NCBI RefSeq assembly: GCF_003351345.1 | Contig: NZ_QQTO01000035.1 | Span: forward strand, 62,001-126,000 | Origin: Allobosea caraganae | GTDB taxonomy: Bacteria; Pseudomonadota; Alphaproteobacteria; Rhizobiales; Beijerinckiaceae | Length of the DNA: 64,000 nt | Direction: 5' to 3' | Part shown: positions 62,207-64,000 of the stretch, piece by piece | Layout: every line of letters starts with the position of its first letter | Position numbering within the stretch: the stretch's first letter is position 1 | Notes under the pieces: model-generated | What the model saw: only the letters and a program-made list of their open reading frames with translations | The model's database searches: none | Told to the model about the DNA's origin: nothing | Position numbers and translations under genes: made by a program

Positions 62207-63724
62207 GTGATTCGCCGCGTTCCCTTTCCCGATCAACCTTTTGCGGTCGTCGCCTTGGCCCCTGTCCGCCTTGCTGCCCTGCATCCTCTCGCCAGCGCCG
62301 TCATCGGCCTGTCGGCCGGCGCGGTGACGGTCCTGCTGCTGCCCGGCGCGCTCGCGAATGCGGTTGGCCTGCTGCTGGCCGGCGCCGGTTTCGCCGGGAC
62401 GATGCACCTCACCGAGCGGCGGGGGCTGGCGCAGCGCGAGCAGATCTTCGCGGCGCTCGGCGAGGTCAAGGTCAGGATGGCGACCAACGCGATCAAGGTC
62501 GATAATCTCGCGCACCGCGTCGACCAGATGCCGATGCGCGACGTCGATGCCGCTCCGGCCCGCGCCGCCATCAACGAGCTGACGGCCGAGGTCGGCCTGC
62601 TTGGTGATCTCCTGCAGCAGGTGGCGACCACGCTTGCGGACCATGACGAGCAGATCGCCGCTGCTGCGCAGATGCGTCGCGCGCCTGCTCCCACGCCCGT
62701 TATTCCCGTCGTCATGACGCCCGATCCCGAGGCCGCCCGGCTGGCGCGGCTCGATGCGCTCGCGGCCGAACGCGCCGAGGCGATCCAGGCCGGGCAATTG
62801 CGCGCCGCCGAGGAGCGGGCCGCGGTCATCAGCGCCGCCCTGGCCGAGGGCAAGATCGAGGTCCATCTCCAGCCGATCGTGCAATTGCCGCAACGCAGGA
62901 CGCGCGGCTACGAGGCGCTGGTGCGGCTGCGGCTCGATGAGGACACGCTGCTGCTGCCAGCCGAATTCCTCTCGATCGTCGAGGAGCGCGGCTTCGGCCC
63001 GACGCTCGATGCGCTCGTGCTGACCCGTGCGCTGGCGATCGCGCGCCATCTCGGCAGCAAGGACGGCGGCATCTTCGTCTCCTGCAATTTCAGCGGCGCG
63101 ACCTGGGGCTCGCCGCAGGCCCTGGTGACGCTGTCGCGCATCCTCGACAAATACCGCGAGCACGCCGGCCATCTCGTCGTCGAGATGCCCCAGCGCGTCT
63201 TCCGGGCGCTCGAGCCCTCCAGCTTGGGCCTGCTCGGTGCCATGTCGGCCAATGGTGTGCGCTTCGCGCTCGATCAGGTCGGCGATCTCAGGCTCGATCC
63301 GGCGGCGCTGCATGATCGCGGCGTCCGCTTCGTCAAGGTGCCCGCCGCCCTGCTGCAGGCCGAGGCGAACGGCACGTCGGGCGATATCGCCCCGGCCGAC
63401 CTCTCAGCCTTGCTGGCGCGCGCTTCGGTCACGCTCATCGCCGAGAAGATCGAGGACAACCCGACGGTCGCCGACATGATCGAGCTCGGCGTCGGCCATG
63501 CGCAGGGCCTGGTCTTCTCGCCGCCGCGCCCGGTGAAGCCGGATGTCTTCGCCGACCCCGAACCTGCCAGGCAGCCCGGGCCGATTCCTGCCGAGGCGCC
63601 TGCGCGCCCGGTCGCGGCTGCGTTTGCTGGCTATCCCGGAGTGGTCGCCAATGCCTCTGAACCTCAGGAGGAGCGGCCGGAGCGCGTCTCCTTCCGCTCG
63701 GTCCTGCGCCGCGCCAGCGCCTGA
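62207..63724 (+). CDS. TipF-like membrane protein with degenerate EAL domain
   Basis: A 505-residue protein with GTG start. Two N-terminal membrane helices lie at residues about 25-65 (LASAVIGLSAGAVTVLLLPGALANAVGLLLAGAGF in part), followed by a helical linker, and an EAL domain from about 205 to 440. EAL signs: LQPIVQLPQ, YEALVRLR, SCNFSG, VKVPAALL, LIAEKIED and HAQGLVF. The usual DDFG metal motif reads LDQVGD, so one metal Asp is lost and cyclic-di-GMP hydrolysis is doubtful. The layout matches Caulobacter TipF, a cyclic-di-GMP-binding polar factor needed for flagellum placement. The Pro-rich C-terminal tail is about 65 residues. Confidence 0.85.
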   Translation: MIRRVPFPDQPFAVVALAPVRLAALHPLASAVIGLSAGAVTVLLLPGALANAVGLLLAGAGFAGTMHLTERRGLAQREQIFAALGEVKVRMATNAIKVDNLAHRVDQMPMRDVDAAPARAAINELTAEVGLLGDLLQQVATTLADHDEQIAAAAQMRRAPAPTPVIPVVMTPDPEAARLARLDALAAERAEAIQAGQLRAAEERAAVISAALAEGKIEVHLQPIVQLPQRRTRGYEALVRLRLDEDTLLLPAEFLSIVEERGFGPTLDALVLTRALAIARHLGSKDGGIFVSCNFSGATWGSPQALVTLSRILDKYREHAGHLVVEMPQRVFRALEPSSLGLLGAMSANGVRFALDQVGDLRLDPAALHDRGVRFVKVPAALLQAEANGTSGDIAPADLSALLARASVTLIAEKIEDNPTVADMIELGVGHAQGLVFSPPRPVKPDVFADPEPARQPGPIPAEAPARPVAAAFAGYPGVVANASEPQEERPERVSFRSVLRRASA

Positions 63725-63769
63725 CGATCGAAATCAGGCGCGCCGATCTTACAGAAGAAGCGCGGGGAA

Positions 63770-63907
63770 CCCTCTCCTGTAAGGAGAGGGCAGGGTGAGG
63801 TGTAGGCCAGAACACCAGTGAAACTCATTGGGGACGGCGATCAGGTTACGGCAGCAGCGTCCAACGGCCTACACCTCACCCAACCCTCTCCTTCTAGGAG
63901 AGGGCTC
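63770..63907. repeat. Mirrored repeat, family E
   Basis: About 138 bases. The arms are CCCTCTCCTGTAAGGAGAGG and CCCTCTCCTTCTAGGAGAGG, each a hairpin, with inner GGGTGAGGTGTAGGCC and GGCCTACACCTCACCC. The organisation (hairpin ends, inner inverted arms, variable centre) parallels the family B elements but the sequence differs. Confidence 0.85.
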
Positions 63908-64000
63908 CCACACTTTGTTTTTCCAGGTTCCGGGGCGGCGCATCATGGCATAGAGCATGGCGGCAGTCGCGCCGGTGACATCAAGCCCTCATGGCTCGAT
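63908..64000. other. Unassigned right edge of the window
   Basis: The final 93 bases contain no open frame I can assign. A short minus-strand reading (TGATAAMLYAMMRRPGTW) is closed by an in-frame stop and is probably chance. Confidence 0.4.

Overview
The window is a GC-rich (about two thirds G+C by eye), densely packed bacterial chromosome segment. Gene content points to an alphaproteobacterium of the Hyphomicrobiales (Rhizobiales): a PodJ-like polarity factor, a TipF-like EAL protein, GANTC and TTAACC sites at the podJ promoter, several dipeptide-type ABC transporters, a zwf-pgl-eda Entner-Doudoroff cluster and many short mirrored intergenic repeats. A Bosea-like organism is my best guess, but genus is inference only. 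I saw no rRNA, tRNA, CRISPR array, transposase or prophage gene.

Region 1-5.6 kb: the 3' part of an aldehyde dehydrogenase, a ParDE toxin-antitoxin pair with a clear operator, a quinone-oxidoreductase-like MDR gene divergent from an HxlR regulator, an orphan BMP-family binding protein, and pobA (4-hydroxybenzoate hydroxylase). Region 5.6-13.1 kb is a tight minus-strand operon: a large transglutaminase/DUF2126 protein, a fused circularly permuted ATP-grasp/alpha-E protein, a second transglutaminase and a HAD phosphatase. This is the least understood functional unit here and probably makes or modifies a peptide or amide-linked product.

Region 13.3-18.8 kb: a complete dipeptide-type ABC transporter (system 1), whose DppD/DppF junction has been split by a mirrored repeat. 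Then zwf-pgl-eda (18.9-21.8 kb), an LhgO-like FAD oxidoreductase, an M20 amidohydrolase, a GAF histidine kinase, purC, a Gly/Tyr-rich secreted protein, a threonine/serine dehydratase and an ArgE-like deacetylase (21.9-29.9 kb). Region 30.3-40.0 kb holds two tandem, related ABC systems: system 2 (binding protein plus two permeases, no ATPase) and system 3 (complete). Each of the three binding-protein genes is followed by a GC-rich hairpin before its permeases.

Region 40-49.6 kb: an O-antigen-ligase-like membrane protein, molybdenum-cofactor genes in two blocks (DUF2478-mobA and mobB-moeA), an SRPBCC protein, an orphan TssL-like OmpA-domain protein, Mrp/ApbC, TusA, and a TIGR02186-TSUP pair. 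Region 49.7-60 kb: podJ, a divergent MerR regulator with a strong terminator, and a beta-oxidation cluster (acyl-CoA dehydrogenase, thiolase, FadB-type bifunctional enzyme) behind a palindromic operator. The end carries a YefM-YoeB toxin-antitoxin pair with a TGTACA operator, an omega-amino-acid:pyruvate aminotransferase and the TipF-like protein.

Dispersed repeats are a recurrent theme. At least four families recur within the window, and two copies of one family sit at the same kind of place: just after a start codon in an ABC operon, with an open frame through the repeat that ends in an ATGA overlap with the next gene.
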